Positions 50,820-59,530 of a DNA stretch of 64,000 bases are shown piece after piece. Origin of the DNA: an uncultured Erythrobacter sp. (GTDB lineage Bacteria > Pseudomonadota > Alphaproteobacteria > Sphingomonadales > Sphingomonadaceae); NCBI GenBank assembly GCA_947501005.1, contig CANMTU010000002.1:1-64000 (forward strand), in the 5' to 3' direction. Below the pieces are notes generated by a model, which saw only the letters and a list, made by a program, of their open reading frames with translations, ran no database searches and was not told the origin of the DNA. Position numbers and translations under genes: made by a program. Position 1 is the first letter of the stretch. Every line of letters starts with the position of its first letter.

Positions 50820-51104
50820 ATGGATCGGTACAGCATTCCCTCGCATCTCGACGATCCGGAGCTGATCGGCTTCTGGACGCTGGATGAGTTCCTCGCGATG
50901 GTCATTCCATTCGTCTGGGGCATCCTCAGTCAGCACATCGTGATCGGGGTGGTGTTGTCCATTCTCGGATGGTGGGGCTTTCGAAAACTCAAAGCCGGAA
51001 AAGCCAGTTCGTGGATTCTCCACATGGCCTACTGGCACCTGCCGTCGAGCTTCACGGGCCTCAAAGCGACGCCGCCTTCCCACCTTCGTCTGATGGTGGG
51101 CTGA
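50820..51104 (+). CDS. traL: TraL, T4SS inner-membrane component
   Basis: 94 residues with the TraL family start YSIPSHLDDPELIGFWTLDEF and two hydrophobic spans (LAMVIPFVWGILSQHIVIGVVLSILGWW). TraL is the VirB3-like inner-membrane protein that works with the TraC ATPase in pilus assembly. One base separates its stop from the traE start. Confidence 0.9.
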   Translation: MDRYSIPSHLDDPELIGFWTLDEFLAMVIPFVWGILSQHIVIGVVLSILGWWGFRKLKAGKASSWILHMAYWHLPSSFTGLKATPPSHLRLMVG

Positions 51105-51105
51105 C

Positions 51106-51684
51106 ATGGATTATTCGGTAGGTCTCGCGCAAAACCAGCGCGTCTTGAAGCAGCGCAACGCGCTCGGGATCGCGGTGATGGTGCTGCTCGGTCTCGTGGT
51201 GATACTCTTCACCGTCGGAGCGACCCGCGACCGCGAAGTCGTTCTTCAACCGATCCTGCGCAATCCGCTGTCGATCTCCTCGAGCGGCGTCTCCGCCGAT
51301 TACCTCGAAATGGTGACGCGCGACACCGCGCTGATCGCGCTCAACCGCTCCCCCGAGAACCTCAATTACTGGATGAACTCGATCCTCGAGATTGCCGCGC
51401 CCGAGGCGCACGGCCGCCTCAAGCGGGATCTGATGAAAGTCGTCCAGGAGCAGGGCGGGTCGAGCATCAGCCAGTATTACACGATCGACAGCATGACCGT
51501 CGATCCGGACCGCCTGACCTCCGAGGTCAGCGGCACGCTTCACACGGTGGTTGGCTCGAAGGCCGTGACGGCCGAGGTCAAGCGCTTCCGCTTCATCTGG
51601 AAATATTCCGGCCTGTCGCTGCAGCTCCGCGGCTTCGGGATGGTGAAGCCTGCCGAACAAGACGACACGGGGAGGGCGCTATGA
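51106..51684 (+). CDS. traE: TraE, VirB8-like T4SS protein
   Basis: 192 residues: one N-terminal span (NALGIAVMVLLGLVVILFTVGA) and a periplasmic domain with YLEMVTRDTALIALNRSPENLNYWMNSIL and RFRFIWKYSGLSLQLRGFGMV, as in F TraE. It links inner-membrane and outer-membrane parts of the channel. An ATGA overlap couples it to traK. Confidence 0.9.
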   Translation: MDYSVGLAQNQRVLKQRNALGIAVMVLLGLVVILFTVGATRDREVVLQPILRNPLSISSSGVSADYLEMVTRDTALIALNRSPENLNYWMNSILEIAAPEAHGRLKRDLMKVVQEQGGSSISQYYTIDSMTVDPDRLTSEVSGTLHTVVGSKAVTAEVKRFRFIWKYSGLSLQLRGFGMVKPAEQDDTGRAL

Positions 51685-52505
51685 TTTCGGCCATGGCCAT
51701 CGGTTGCATCGCGGCGGGCACCGCATTCGCCGCAAGGCCGCTCTGCATCGCCTCGCGCGGATTCGGTGGCATTCTGATCGCGATCGGCGCGTTCGGAATC
51801 GCCACGCCCGCCTATGCAGACGAGACGCTGCTCGCCAGCGACAACAGCGAGGTCGCCTGCACGATCTCCAAGAGCGGGCTCACCCGGGTGAGCCTGAAGG
51901 ACGATCGCTTCGCATCGGTCTCCAAGCTCACCACGGGTGTCGAAACCGAGGACTTCTCGGTGGTCAACGAACCGACCCGCGGCGACATCTACATCTCGGT
52001 TCCCGAGGGCTTCGGGCGACCGGAGGTGTCGTTCTTCGGCACCACGGCCAAGGGCTATGTCTACAAGTTTGCCTGCCGCCTCGAGGGCGAGCGGGCACAC
52101 CAGGTTTTCGTCGAGAACCGCGACATCATGGGCGAACGCCCTGCCGAACTGGCCCGGGCCGCAAGCCCGCAGGAGACCTCGGCGAGTCTGGTGCAGGCGA
52201 TGTACCAGAGCCAGGCGATGGACGGCTTCGAGATTTCTCAGCCCGCACTCGATGCCGTGATGGTGGGCGACCTCAAGGTGCAGATGATCACCGAGTATCG
52301 CGGCCTCAGCCTCGCGGGGCGCGTCCTGCGGATCGAAAACACCGGCAAGAAGGCGGTGACGCTCGATGAGCAGGTGCTCGCGCCCACCAACGCGATCGCC
52401 GTGAGCGTCGCCGATCCGGACCTCGCGCCGGGCAGGGTCACCACCGCCTACATCGTCACGCCTTCGGGCCAGCTCGCCGCCAACGACATGGAAGGACGGC
52501 CATGA
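51681..52505 (+). CDS. traK: TraK, outer-membrane secretin-like T4SS protein
   Basis: 274 residues with an export signal (FGGILIAIGAFGIATPAYA) placed after a 25-residue leader, so an internal start is possible. The mature part matches the VirB9-like TraK family (DNSEVACTISKSGLTRVSLKDDRFASV; KGYVYKFACRLE). TraK docks on TraV and TraB to form the outer-membrane core. It overlaps traB by four bases. Confidence 0.85.
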   Translation: MISAMAIGCIAAGTAFAARPLCIASRGFGGILIAIGAFGIATPAYADETLLASDNSEVACTISKSGLTRVSLKDDRFASVSKLTTGVETEDFSVVNEPTRGDIYISVPEGFGRPEVSFFGTTAKGYVYKFACRLEGERAHQVFVENRDIMGERPAELARAASPQETSASLVQAMYQSQAMDGFEISQPALDAVMVGDLKVQMITEYRGLSLAGRVLRIENTGKKAVTLDEQVLAPTNAIAVSVADPDLAPGRVTTAYIVTPSGQLAANDMEGRP

Positions 52506-53812
52506 ACTTTCCCAATCCCTTCGCGAAGAAGGCCAAGCAGCTCGACGCGGACGATACCGTCGACGTCGAGGGCTTCGGCACGAATGACGAGGTCCGTAAG
52601 AAGCAGATGCTGCTTCTCGGCGGAGCAGGGGCGGTCGCGCTGGTGCTCGGGTCGATGTATATTTTCGACGACGGCGACGATGACGCCGCAACGGTCGACG
52701 AGCGCGGGCAGGAGATTCAGATCGCGACCGACGACATGGTCAACCGCAACATGTCGCAGCGCGAATGGCAGGCTGCATCCGAAGCACAGATGCAGGGCAT
52801 GCAAAATCAGCTGCGTGGGGTCGATGGGCAGGCGCGCCAGATGGATGCCCTGCAGGCTCAGCTCGCTGCCCTGCAGGCCGAGAACCAGGGCATGGCGTCC
52901 GATGGTCAGCGCGTCATGAGCGCCTACGAGCAGGAGAACCAGCAGCTGCGCCAGCAGCTTGCGCAGCGCTCCTCGCAGGCTGCTCCGGCACCGATGTACG
53001 GGCCCCCGCCAGCTCGGCCCTCCGCGGTCGCTCAGGGGAACTCCGCTGAAGCTGCGGCGCTGGCGGCGGCTTCGAGCTCACCGTTCGGTCCGCGCAGCAT
53101 CAAAATGGTGTCGTTCGAAGGCGGTCCGTCCGGAACGGCTACGCGGATCAGCGGCGGCAACACGAGCTACACCGACAGCCCGAATTACCTGCCGCCGAAC
53201 TCGATCGCCAGGGCCCGCGTGATCGTCGGCGTCGACGCGTCGGCGGGTGTTACGTCGCAGACCGATCCGCTCCCGGTGGTGCTGCGTATCACCGGACCAG
53301 CTCGATCGGTCTATCGGGACGGCAAGCTGCTCACGACGCGGATCGATGGCTGTCTCGTCAACGGCGCCGCGCGTGGCGATCTTTCAAGCGAGAAGGTCTA
53401 CGTAAAGCTGCAGCGCATGACCTGCCCCCAAACCAACGGGCGCTACGCCGTCTCGGAAGTTAAGGGCTTCATCAGCTTCGCGGGTAAGACCGGCGTCCGG
53501 GGCAGGGTGGTTAGCCGCGAGGGCTCGCTCGCCGCACAGGCGTTCTTGGCAGGTCTGGTCTCCAGCGCGGGTAGCGCGTTGAACAATGCCTATCAGCAGC
53601 CTCTCATCAGCACCGGCGCGGACGGACGACGCGAAGCCCCGGGTGCCGGGGAGATCGGATTGCGTGCGCTCGGTGGAGGAGCCGACCAGGCCGGCAAGAC
53701 CGTCTCGCAGTATCTGATCGAGCGCGCCGAACAGTATCAACCCGTCATCGAAATGCCGACCGGCATCGATGTCGAAATCGTCTTCCTCGAAGGCGTCTTC
53801 ATTCAGAACTGA
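52502..53812 (+). CDS. traB: TraB, VirB10-like T4SS scaffold protein
   Basis: 436 residues: cytoplasmic N-terminus, a TM span (MLLLGGAGAVALVLGSMYIF), a coiled coil (QAQLAALQAENQGMASDGQRVMSAYEQENQQLRQQLAQ), a Pro/Ala linker, and the C-terminal beta-barrel domain (LPPNSIARARVIVGVDASAG, then GRYAVSEVKGFISFAGKTGVRGRVV). It spans the periplasm and relays energy to the outer-membrane core. It ends 13 bases before the dsbC start. Confidence 0.92.
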   Translation: MNFPNPFAKKAKQLDADDTVDVEGFGTNDEVRKKQMLLLGGAGAVALVLGSMYIFDDGDDDAATVDERGQEIQIATDDMVNRNMSQREWQAASEAQMQGMQNQLRGVDGQARQMDALQAQLAALQAENQGMASDGQRVMSAYEQENQQLRQQLAQRSSQAAPAPMYGPPPARPSAVAQGNSAEAAALAAASSSPFGPRSIKMVSFEGGPSGTATRISGGNTSYTDSPNYLPPNSIARARVIVGVDASAGVTSQTDPLPVVLRITGPARSVYRDGKLLTTRIDGCLVNGAARGDLSSEKVYVKLQRMTCPQTNGRYAVSEVKGFISFAGKTGVRGRVVSREGSLAAQAFLAGLVSSAGSALNNAYQQPLISTGADGRREAPGAGEIGLRALGGGADQAGKTVSQYLIERAEQYQPVIEMPTGIDVEIVFLEGVFIQN

Positions 53813-53825
53813 GGAGCGTGTGGCG

Positions 53826-54644
53826 ATGGACAGCCTTTCCTATTTTGTTGGCATTCCGATCATGTCGGCGGCGCTCGGCCTGGCTGCCTCGGCAGCGAAC
53901 CCCGATGTCGCACAGCTGCTGAAGACCCGGCTTCCGAAGACCGAAGTCACTCAGGTCGATTGCAGCAAGGTCGACGGGCTGTGCGAGGTCACCGCCGGCG
54001 AGAACCTGTTCTACGTCGACAAGTCGGCGCGCTATCTCGTTATCGGCCGGGTTTACGACATGGAGACGCGTCAGGATCTGACCGCCGCGCGCCTGCTCGA
54101 GCTCAATCCCGACATGCTGGTGGGGGGTGCGGCCCGGGCGAATGCCAACGCGAACGCGAATGGCGGTGCGGATACGGCCGAGCTGACGGGCGGCGTTCGC
54201 CGTAAAGCGCCCGTGGCTGCGGCGCGCAAGGTCGACCTCTCGCGCCTGTCTGACAAGGGCGCGATCGTCTGGGGGAGCGGTGTCAGCGAGGTGACCGTCT
54301 TCTCGGATTTCCACTGCGGCTACTGCCGCGCGCTCGCCGAGCAGCTCGAGCAGATGAACGTCACCGTCATCGAAAGACCGATCTCGGTGCTCGGAAGCCG
54401 GGATGTCGCGGACCAGGTGCTGTGCGCCAAGGATCATCGGCGCGCCGTTCGCGCAGCCTATGCTCAAGAGCCCATCCAGGCCGCGGGCCAGTGCGATACG
54501 AGCGGCCTCGACGAGAACGAGGCCTTCGCGCGCGCGCATGGCTTCACCGGCACGCCGGTGATCGTGCGCTCCGACGGCGCCGTCTTGGAAGGATACCGCC
54601 CGAAGGCGGCGCTGATCGCATGGATGAAGGGAGGGGAATCGTGA
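53826..54644 (+). CDS. dsbC: DsbC-like disulphide isomerase of the transfer operon
   Basis: 272 residues from ATG 53826, with an N-terminal hydrophobic signal (FVGIPIMSAALGLAASAANP). An N-terminal dimerisation-like domain is followed by an Asn/Ala-rich linker and a thioredoxin fold with the active site DFHCGYCRAL and a cis-Pro in GFTGTPVIV. It would shuffle disulphides in the Cys-rich TraU and TraN, which are encoded downstream and need correct pairing. A GTGA overlap couples it to traV. Confidence 0.88.
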   Translation: MDSLSYFVGIPIMSAALGLAASAANPDVAQLLKTRLPKTEVTQVDCSKVDGLCEVTAGENLFYVDKSARYLVIGRVYDMETRQDLTAARLLELNPDMLVGGAARANANANANGGADTAELTGGVRRKAPVAAARKVDLSRLSDKGAIVWGSGVSEVTVFSDFHCGYCRALAEQLEQMNVTVIERPISVLGSRDVADQVLCAKDHRRAVRAAYAQEPIQAAGQCDTSGLDENEAFARAHGFTGTPVIVRSDGAVLEGYRPKAALIAWMKGGES

Positions 54645-55384
54645 ACAGAGCCCGTTCGACATCGAATCTGCCGGAGGTGATCTGTCTACCGGATGGCCCG
54701 GTGTCCGCGTGGCGGCGACGGCCGTCCAAGCGGGCACTCGTCGCGCTCGGCGGCGCTTTCCTCACACTGGCGGGATGCACGACCTTCGCGACGAACGTAA
54801 AGGGCAGTTTCGCTTGCGGTGCGCCCGGCGATGGCACTTGTGCCCCGGCCACGGTCATCGACGATCGCGCTCTCGCGCAGATCACCGGTGACCCAGCCTA
54901 TGTTCCCGCCGGGCCATATCGCCCGGCACCGGTCGATATGGGTCCGGGCGTCATCGCGGCAATCGCTCCTGCAGCCGAGCGGACGGTGGCGCAGAACGCG
55001 CCGGTTCCGGTCGGACAGAAGGTGCTGCGGATCGTCTTTCCGGCGCATGTCGACCGGTCCGGGCGATACCACGAGACGAGCATCGTGCGGGCGGTGGTGG
55101 ACAACGGGTCGTGGATGCGCGCCAGCGCGGATCACGGTGTGCCCCTTGCGCAGACCGTCAACCTGACCGTCAATTCCGACATCCTCTCCCAGCTCGATGC
55201 CGGCCTCTCCGCCCGGCAGCAGCAGCCCGGGATGACCGAACAGCCGGAGGTGGCCGCGATCGATCTCAATCTGCCCACTGCCGATGCGGTCGCGGCTGCG
55301 CGGGCGCGGGGCGCGGCACGGGTCGCCAACAGCGGCAACCCCGTCAATCGGCCCGCCGCCTACAACCCCCAAGTGGAGAACTGA
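54641..55384 (+). CDS. traV: TraV outer-membrane lipoprotein
   Basis: 247 residues from a GTG at 54641 overlapping the dsbC stop. A 40-residue N-terminal extension precedes the lipoprotein signal ALVALGGAFLTLAGC; the mature part has two more Cys (FACGAPGDGTC) and a C-terminal region VLRIVFPAHVDRSGRYHETSIVRAVV typical of TraV. It anchors the TraK-TraB core in the outer membrane. A start nearer the signal is possible. Confidence 0.85.
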   Translation: MNRARSTSNLPEVICLPDGPVSAWRRRPSKRALVALGGAFLTLAGCTTFATNVKGSFACGAPGDGTCAPATVIDDRALAQITGDPAYVPAGPYRPAPVDMGPGVIAAIAPAAERTVAQNAPVPVGQKVLRIVFPAHVDRSGRYHETSIVRAVVDNGSWMRASADHGVPLAQTVNLTVNSDILSQLDAGLSARQQQPGMTEQPEVAAIDLNLPTADAVAAARARGAARVANSGNPVNRPAAYNPQVEN

Positions 55385-55388
55385 CGCG

Positions 55389-57935
55389 ATGGACGTCAAG
55401 ACGGGCTTCATGAGCCGGCTCCTGGGCGATCAGCGTGCGCCCGATCAGGGCACGCCTTCGCACGGTGTTCCGATGCTGGCACAATGGCTTCCGTATCGCA
55501 GTTTCGACCGCAAGACGGATGTCTTCTACCAGACCGACTCGATCGCTTTCGCACTCGAGGTCGCCCCTTTGGTCGGTGCCGACGAACGGACCGGCGAGAT
55601 CCTTGCGCAGTTCCTGTCGGAGGGCATGCCCGCCGCCTCGCGTCTACAGATCCTATCCTTCCAGTCCCCGCGCGTGGGCGAGACGATCGCCCGCTACGCG
55701 CTGCCGCGCTTCGCCGCCGGCGGGGTCCACCGCAAGATTGCGGAGCATCGGTCGCGGTTCCTGGGGGAGGGGGCGTGGGTGTCGCTTTCGAACGATGGCC
55801 CATTCCATATTCGCCAGCATCGCATCATCCTGTCGGTGTCCTTCAAGCTCGGCAAGGGCTCGGTTGACGAGCTCGTCACCGTGCGCGATTCCATCACCTC
55901 GCTTCTGCAATCGATCAACGTCTCTGTCGCCCGCTATTCCCCGGTCGACCTGATGGCGTTGATCGACGATCTTACGGCCCCGGCCTTTGACGTCTCTGAC
56001 CACCAGATCGAGTATTCCGAGCTCGATCCCATTGCCGATCAGTGCATGCGCCGCGACGTGCAGACGCAGGTTCAGGCCGATCGCTTACTGCTTTCGGTAG
56101 AGCCGCTGCGCGCCGTCACGACGCTGTCGGGGGAGACCGAGTTCGCGGAGATCCGGCCCGATACCTTCGACTATCGCTTCTTCTCGGTGCGCAACTTTCC
56201 GACGCGCTGGGCGCCCTGGGACGGCCAGAAGGTGATCGGCGACATGTTCGCCGACAAGCTGCGGCCCGGATGTCCCACGATGACGAGCCTGTGTCTCGTC
56301 TATCAGGACGAGGAGGCGGCATCCTCCAAGGCGGGCTACAAGTTCATGCGGACCTCGAGCCTGGCCGACAGCAAGTCGGCGCGGTTGCTGCCGCAGCTCA
56401 AGGACCAAAGTCGCGAGTGGGAGCATATCAGCCAGGAGCTTCGGCTCGGCCGCAAACTGGTCCAGGCCTACTACACGGTCGGGATCATGAGCCCGAAGGG
56501 CCGGGGCGACGCCAACGAGCGCACGATCAAGTCGATTTACAAGGCGGCCGGGTGGGATCTGCTCGATGAGCGGTTCCTGCAGATCATGGCGTTCATGAGC
56601 TGCCTGCCGATGACACTCGCCAACGGTCTCGATTCCGATCTGAAGCGCATGAAGCGCCTGCGCACGATGCTGACCACCACGGCGGCCAACATCGCACCGC
56701 TACAGGGCGAGTTTCTCGGCGGACGTCTGCCGCATCTCATGTTCATCGGACGGCGCGGCCAGCCCTTCTTCTGGTCGCCTTTCGAGAACAACGCGGGCAA
56801 CCACAACGTCGCGGTGTTCGGCAAGTCGGGCTCGGGTAAGTCGGTTGCGCTGCAGGAACTGTGCGCCGCGCTCGCCGGTGTCGGCGCGAAGATCATCGTG
56901 ATCGACGACGGCCGCTCGTTCGAGCATATGGCCAAGATGCTCGGCGGCAATTTCGTCAAGTTTCGCCTGCGCGACGGGTTCTCGCTCAATCCGTTCTCGA
57001 TGATCGACGTCGACCTGATCGCGAACGATCCGGACTACCTCGTCGACGCGCTCGCCATGCTCAAGTCGATCATCGGCCAGATGGGCCGGCATATCGACCG
57101 TCTTACCGACACCGAGCGCGGTCTGATCGACAACGCGGTCAACCAGGTGTGGGAAGAGAAGGGTAGGGGCGGCACGATCGACGACGTGATCACCGTCCTC
57201 CGCACGATTGATAACATCGCGGCCGAGGATCTCGCCACCGCCATGTTCCCGTTCTCGGGCCGTGGCACCTACGGCCGTTTCTTTGAAGGCGAGGCCAGCA
57301 TCGACATGACGGCGTCGATGACGGTCTTCGAGCTGTCCGACCTGTCGAGCCGCGAGGAGCTGCGGTCGGTGGTGCTCACCGCGATTATGTTCATGTCTTC
57401 GCAGACGATGCGCCGGATCGACCGCACGACCCCGAAGGCGCTTCTAATCGACGAGGCCTGGCAAATGCTGCGCGGCGGCTCGATGGCCGATTTTGTCGAG
57501 ACCTACAGCCGAACCTGCCGTAAGTACGGCGCCTCACTCATCACTGCGACGCAATCGCTCAACGACTACTACAAGTCGGAAGGGTCGCTCGCCGCGCTTG
57601 AGAACTCGGACTGGTCGGTCATCCTGCAACAGAAGCCCGAGACCATCTCGGACTTCCAGAAGCACGATCGCTTCGACATGGACCCGCATACCGAGGCGCT
57701 GCTCCGCTCGCTCAAGCGCAACGGCACCGACTATTCGGACATCATGATCAAAGGCCCCGACACGCTCGCGGTCGGCCGTCTGGTGCTCGATCCCTATTCT
57801 GCGACGCTCTATTCCTCCTCGCCGGCGGTGTTCGGCCGCATCGAGCATCTGATCGAACAGGGCCTGACGATGGATGAAGCCATCGAGCGGGTCGCGTTCC
57901 CCGACATGCCCCAGACGATGGAGGCGGCGGAATGA
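55389..57935 (+). CDS. traC: TraC, VirB4-like T4SS ATPase
   Basis: 848 residues from ATG 55389. An N-terminal TraC-type domain (AQWLPYRSFDRKTDVFYQTDSIAFALEV) leads to the ATPase with Walker A VFGKSGSGKSVALQEL, Walker B-type KALLIDEAWQMLRGG and a GASLITATQSLNDYY box. It powers pilus assembly and substrate transfer at the cytoplasmic face. The track's earlier start lies within traV. It overlaps the next gene by four bases. Confidence 0.94.
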   Translation: MDVKTGFMSRLLGDQRAPDQGTPSHGVPMLAQWLPYRSFDRKTDVFYQTDSIAFALEVAPLVGADERTGEILAQFLSEGMPAASRLQILSFQSPRVGETIARYALPRFAAGGVHRKIAEHRSRFLGEGAWVSLSNDGPFHIRQHRIILSVSFKLGKGSVDELVTVRDSITSLLQSINVSVARYSPVDLMALIDDLTAPAFDVSDHQIEYSELDPIADQCMRRDVQTQVQADRLLLSVEPLRAVTTLSGETEFAEIRPDTFDYRFFSVRNFPTRWAPWDGQKVIGDMFADKLRPGCPTMTSLCLVYQDEEAASSKAGYKFMRTSSLADSKSARLLPQLKDQSREWEHISQELRLGRKLVQAYYTVGIMSPKGRGDANERTIKSIYKAAGWDLLDERFLQIMAFMSCLPMTLANGLDSDLKRMKRLRTMLTTTAANIAPLQGEFLGGRLPHLMFIGRRGQPFFWSPFENNAGNHNVAVFGKSGSGKSVALQELCAALAGVGAKIIVIDDGRSFEHMAKMLGGNFVKFRLRDGFSLNPFSMIDVDLIANDPDYLVDALAMLKSIIGQMGRHIDRLTDTERGLIDNAVNQVWEEKGRGGTIDDVITVLRTIDNIAAEDLATAMFPFSGRGTYGRFFEGEASIDMTASMTVFELSDLSSREELRSVVLTAIMFMSSQTMRRIDRTTPKALLIDEAWQMLRGGSMADFVETYSRTCRKYGASLITATQSLNDYYKSEGSLAALENSDWSVILQQKPETISDFQKHDRFDMDPHTEALLRSLKRNGTDYSDIMIKGPDTLAVGRLVLDPYSATLYSSSPAVFGRIEHLIEQGLTMDEAIERVAFPDMPQTMEAAE

Positions 57936-58372
57936 ACGCCCAGGTTTTCGACTTCCGTCGCCAGCGCGCTTCCGCGACGACAACACCCCGCATCCTGCCG
58001 ATGGATGTGGACCTGCCAACACGTCCACGTGTGAACACTTGGCGCCACTTCGCCGTTCGTCAGATGGGAGCCGACCTGTGCTACGTCGCGCTTCGCCTGT
58101 CGGGATGGCTGGCGGTCAGCCTGCTCACCACGCTCGGCCTCTACGTGCTGTTCTTCATGGCGCTCGGGAACATGAGCGCGGAAGGCTTCTTCGCCCAGCT
58201 CGCCAACCTCGGCGACCGGTTCGTGGCCGCCGATCCCACGCGCCGTTCCTCGTTCATGTCGCTGGTCACCACGGTCAGCGCGATCCTTTTCCTCGCCGTC
58301 AGCATAGCGCGGCTGCGCTCGCTGCTGGCGATCTTCTCGCTCTCCGACCCGGCCGGAAAGGACAGGCCATGA
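57932..58372 (+). CDS. Unassigned inner-membrane protein in tra operon
   Basis: 146 residues with a basic N-terminal third and two hydrophobic spans (LAVSLLTTLGLYVLFFMALG, TTVSAILFLAVSIARLRSLL). It lies between traC and trbI with four-base overlaps on both sides, so it is made with the transfer machinery. I do not recognise it in the F plasmid set. One copy of the 16-bp palindrome (site E) is in its codons for RPRVNTW. Confidence 0.7.
   Translation: MNAQVFDFRRQRASATTTPRILPMDVDLPTRPRVNTWRHFAVRQMGADLCYVALRLSGWLAVSLLTTLGLYVLFFMALGNMSAEGFFAQLANLGDRFVAADPTRRSSFMSLVTTVSAILFLAVSIARLRSLLAIFSLSDPAGKDRP
58026..58041. repeat. Near-palindrome CACGTGT-GA-ACACTTG (site E)
   Basis: Matches the CACGTGT-NN-ACACGTG family with one changed base, inside the unassigned tra gene, 328 bases before trbI. 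It is directly preceded by ACACGTCC, an additional half-site, much like the doubled site D. Confidence 0.55.
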
Positions 58373-58914
58373 CCGATACGATGACGCTTTCGCGCGACGC
58401 CTCGATCCCCGTGGCGCCCGAACAGCCCGAGCTCGACCTGCCCTCGACACTCGCCCCTCCCGTCATTCCTCCCGCGTCCCGCCCAGCGCGCGGCAAGCCC
58501 GCGCGCAAGGGGCTTCCGCCCGCGGCTATCGCAGCAATGGCGCTGGCCGTTGCTGCGCTCCTGTGGGGTGCATGGGTGACGAAGTCGCTGATGACGCCGC
58601 CGGCGGCCGTGCCGATGGCGAGCGTTAGGCTGGAGCAGCTGGTCGGCGAATACGTCCAGGCCCAGGCGCGCAGCGCGGCGCCTCCGGAACTCGTCACCCA
58701 ACAGACGCAGGCCTTCATGTCGGCTCTTGGCGAGGAGCTGAAGCGCCGGGGCCAAGATGGGACTACCGTTCTCGTGGGCGAGGCGGTCCTGTCGCAAAAC
58801 GTGCCCGACATCACCGACCAGGTCCGTGCCGCGATCTATGCGAAGGTGCCCGCTCCCGCCGCGGGAAGCGCTCCGCCGGTCGCGTCAACGCCGCCCGGGT
58901 CACTCGGCCAGTAA
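58369..58914 (+). CDS. trbI: TrbI-like T4SS inner-membrane protein
   Basis: 181 residues from ATG 58369: Pro-rich cytoplasmic part, one TM span (AAIAAMALAVAALLWGAWVT), and a periplasmic part ending TTVLVGEAVLSQNVPDITDQVRAAI, the TrbI(F) signature. In F, TrbI affects pilus length and phage sensitivity. Its place between traC and traW matches the F order. The track's long start reads through the upstream gene in another frame. Confidence 0.82.
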   Translation: MTDTMTLSRDASIPVAPEQPELDLPSTLAPPVIPPASRPARGKPARKGLPPAAIAAMALAVAALLWGAWVTKSLMTPPAAVPMASVRLEQLVGEYVQAQARSAAPPELVTQQTQAFMSALGEELKRRGQDGTTVLVGEAVLSQNVPDITDQVRAAIYAKVPAPAAGSAPPVASTPPGSLGQ

Positions 58915-58936
58915 CGCGGGACGGGGAGGGCGCGCC

Positions 58937-59530
58937 ATGTTGAAGCCCAAGTTGCAGCCAGCGTTGGCATCGCCCGTCCCGGTTGCCGGGTCGGATTCGA
59001 TGGAGCGAGGTGAAGCGGTCGCAGAACGCCGCAACAGGCGCGTGCGGCAATGGGCTTCGGTCGTGCTGCTCGGTCTCGTCTGGGCGGGCTACAACAGTCT
59101 CAGCACATGGCAGGACAGCCATGCTTTCATGGTCAATGCGAGCGAGAGCCTGCCCAATTGGGCGTTCTTCGTCACGGACGACAAATCGCCCGATAGGGGA
59201 CAATACGTATTTTTCGCACCCCCGCAGGGAGAGATCGTCCAGCGGCATTTCGGCCCGGATCAGGGGCCGTTCGGCAAGCAGGTTATCGGCATGCCCGGCA
59301 GCGTCGTCGAGCATCGCGGCGCGTGGGTCTATGTCGACGGTGTGCGCACCGCACACATGAAGCCACGCACGCGCTTCGGCGAAAAACTGCACCCCGGCCC
59401 GACAGGCGTTGTTCCCGATAATTGCTACTATGTCGGAACGCCGCACCCCGATGGGTTCGACAGTCGCTACGCGGAGATAGGGTTCGTCTGCCGCAAGGCG
59501 GTGCTCGGCACCGGGACACCCATCCTGTGA
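58937..59530 (+). CDS. traF: TraF-type signal peptidase (S26 family)
   Basis: 197 residues from ATG 58937 (GGGGAGGG upstream). One TM span (WASVVLLGLVWAGYNSLSTW) precedes an S26 domain: catalytic Ser in VNASESLPNWAFFV and Lys region GKQVIGMPGSVVEH; a final DGFDSRYAEIGFV. It is the RP4 TraF/LepB-like peptidase, not the F-plasmid thioredoxin TraF, and probably matures the pilin or other exported transfer proteins. GTGA overlap with traW. Confidence 0.87.
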   Translation: MLKPKLQPALASPVPVAGSDSMERGEAVAERRNRRVRQWASVVLLGLVWAGYNSLSTWQDSHAFMVNASESLPNWAFFVTDDKSPDRGQYVFFAPPQGEIVQRHFGPDQGPFGKQVIGMPGSVVEHRGAWVYVDGVRTAHMKPRTRFGEKLHPGPTGVVPDNCYYVGTPHPDGFDSRYAEIGFVCRKAVLGTGTPIL

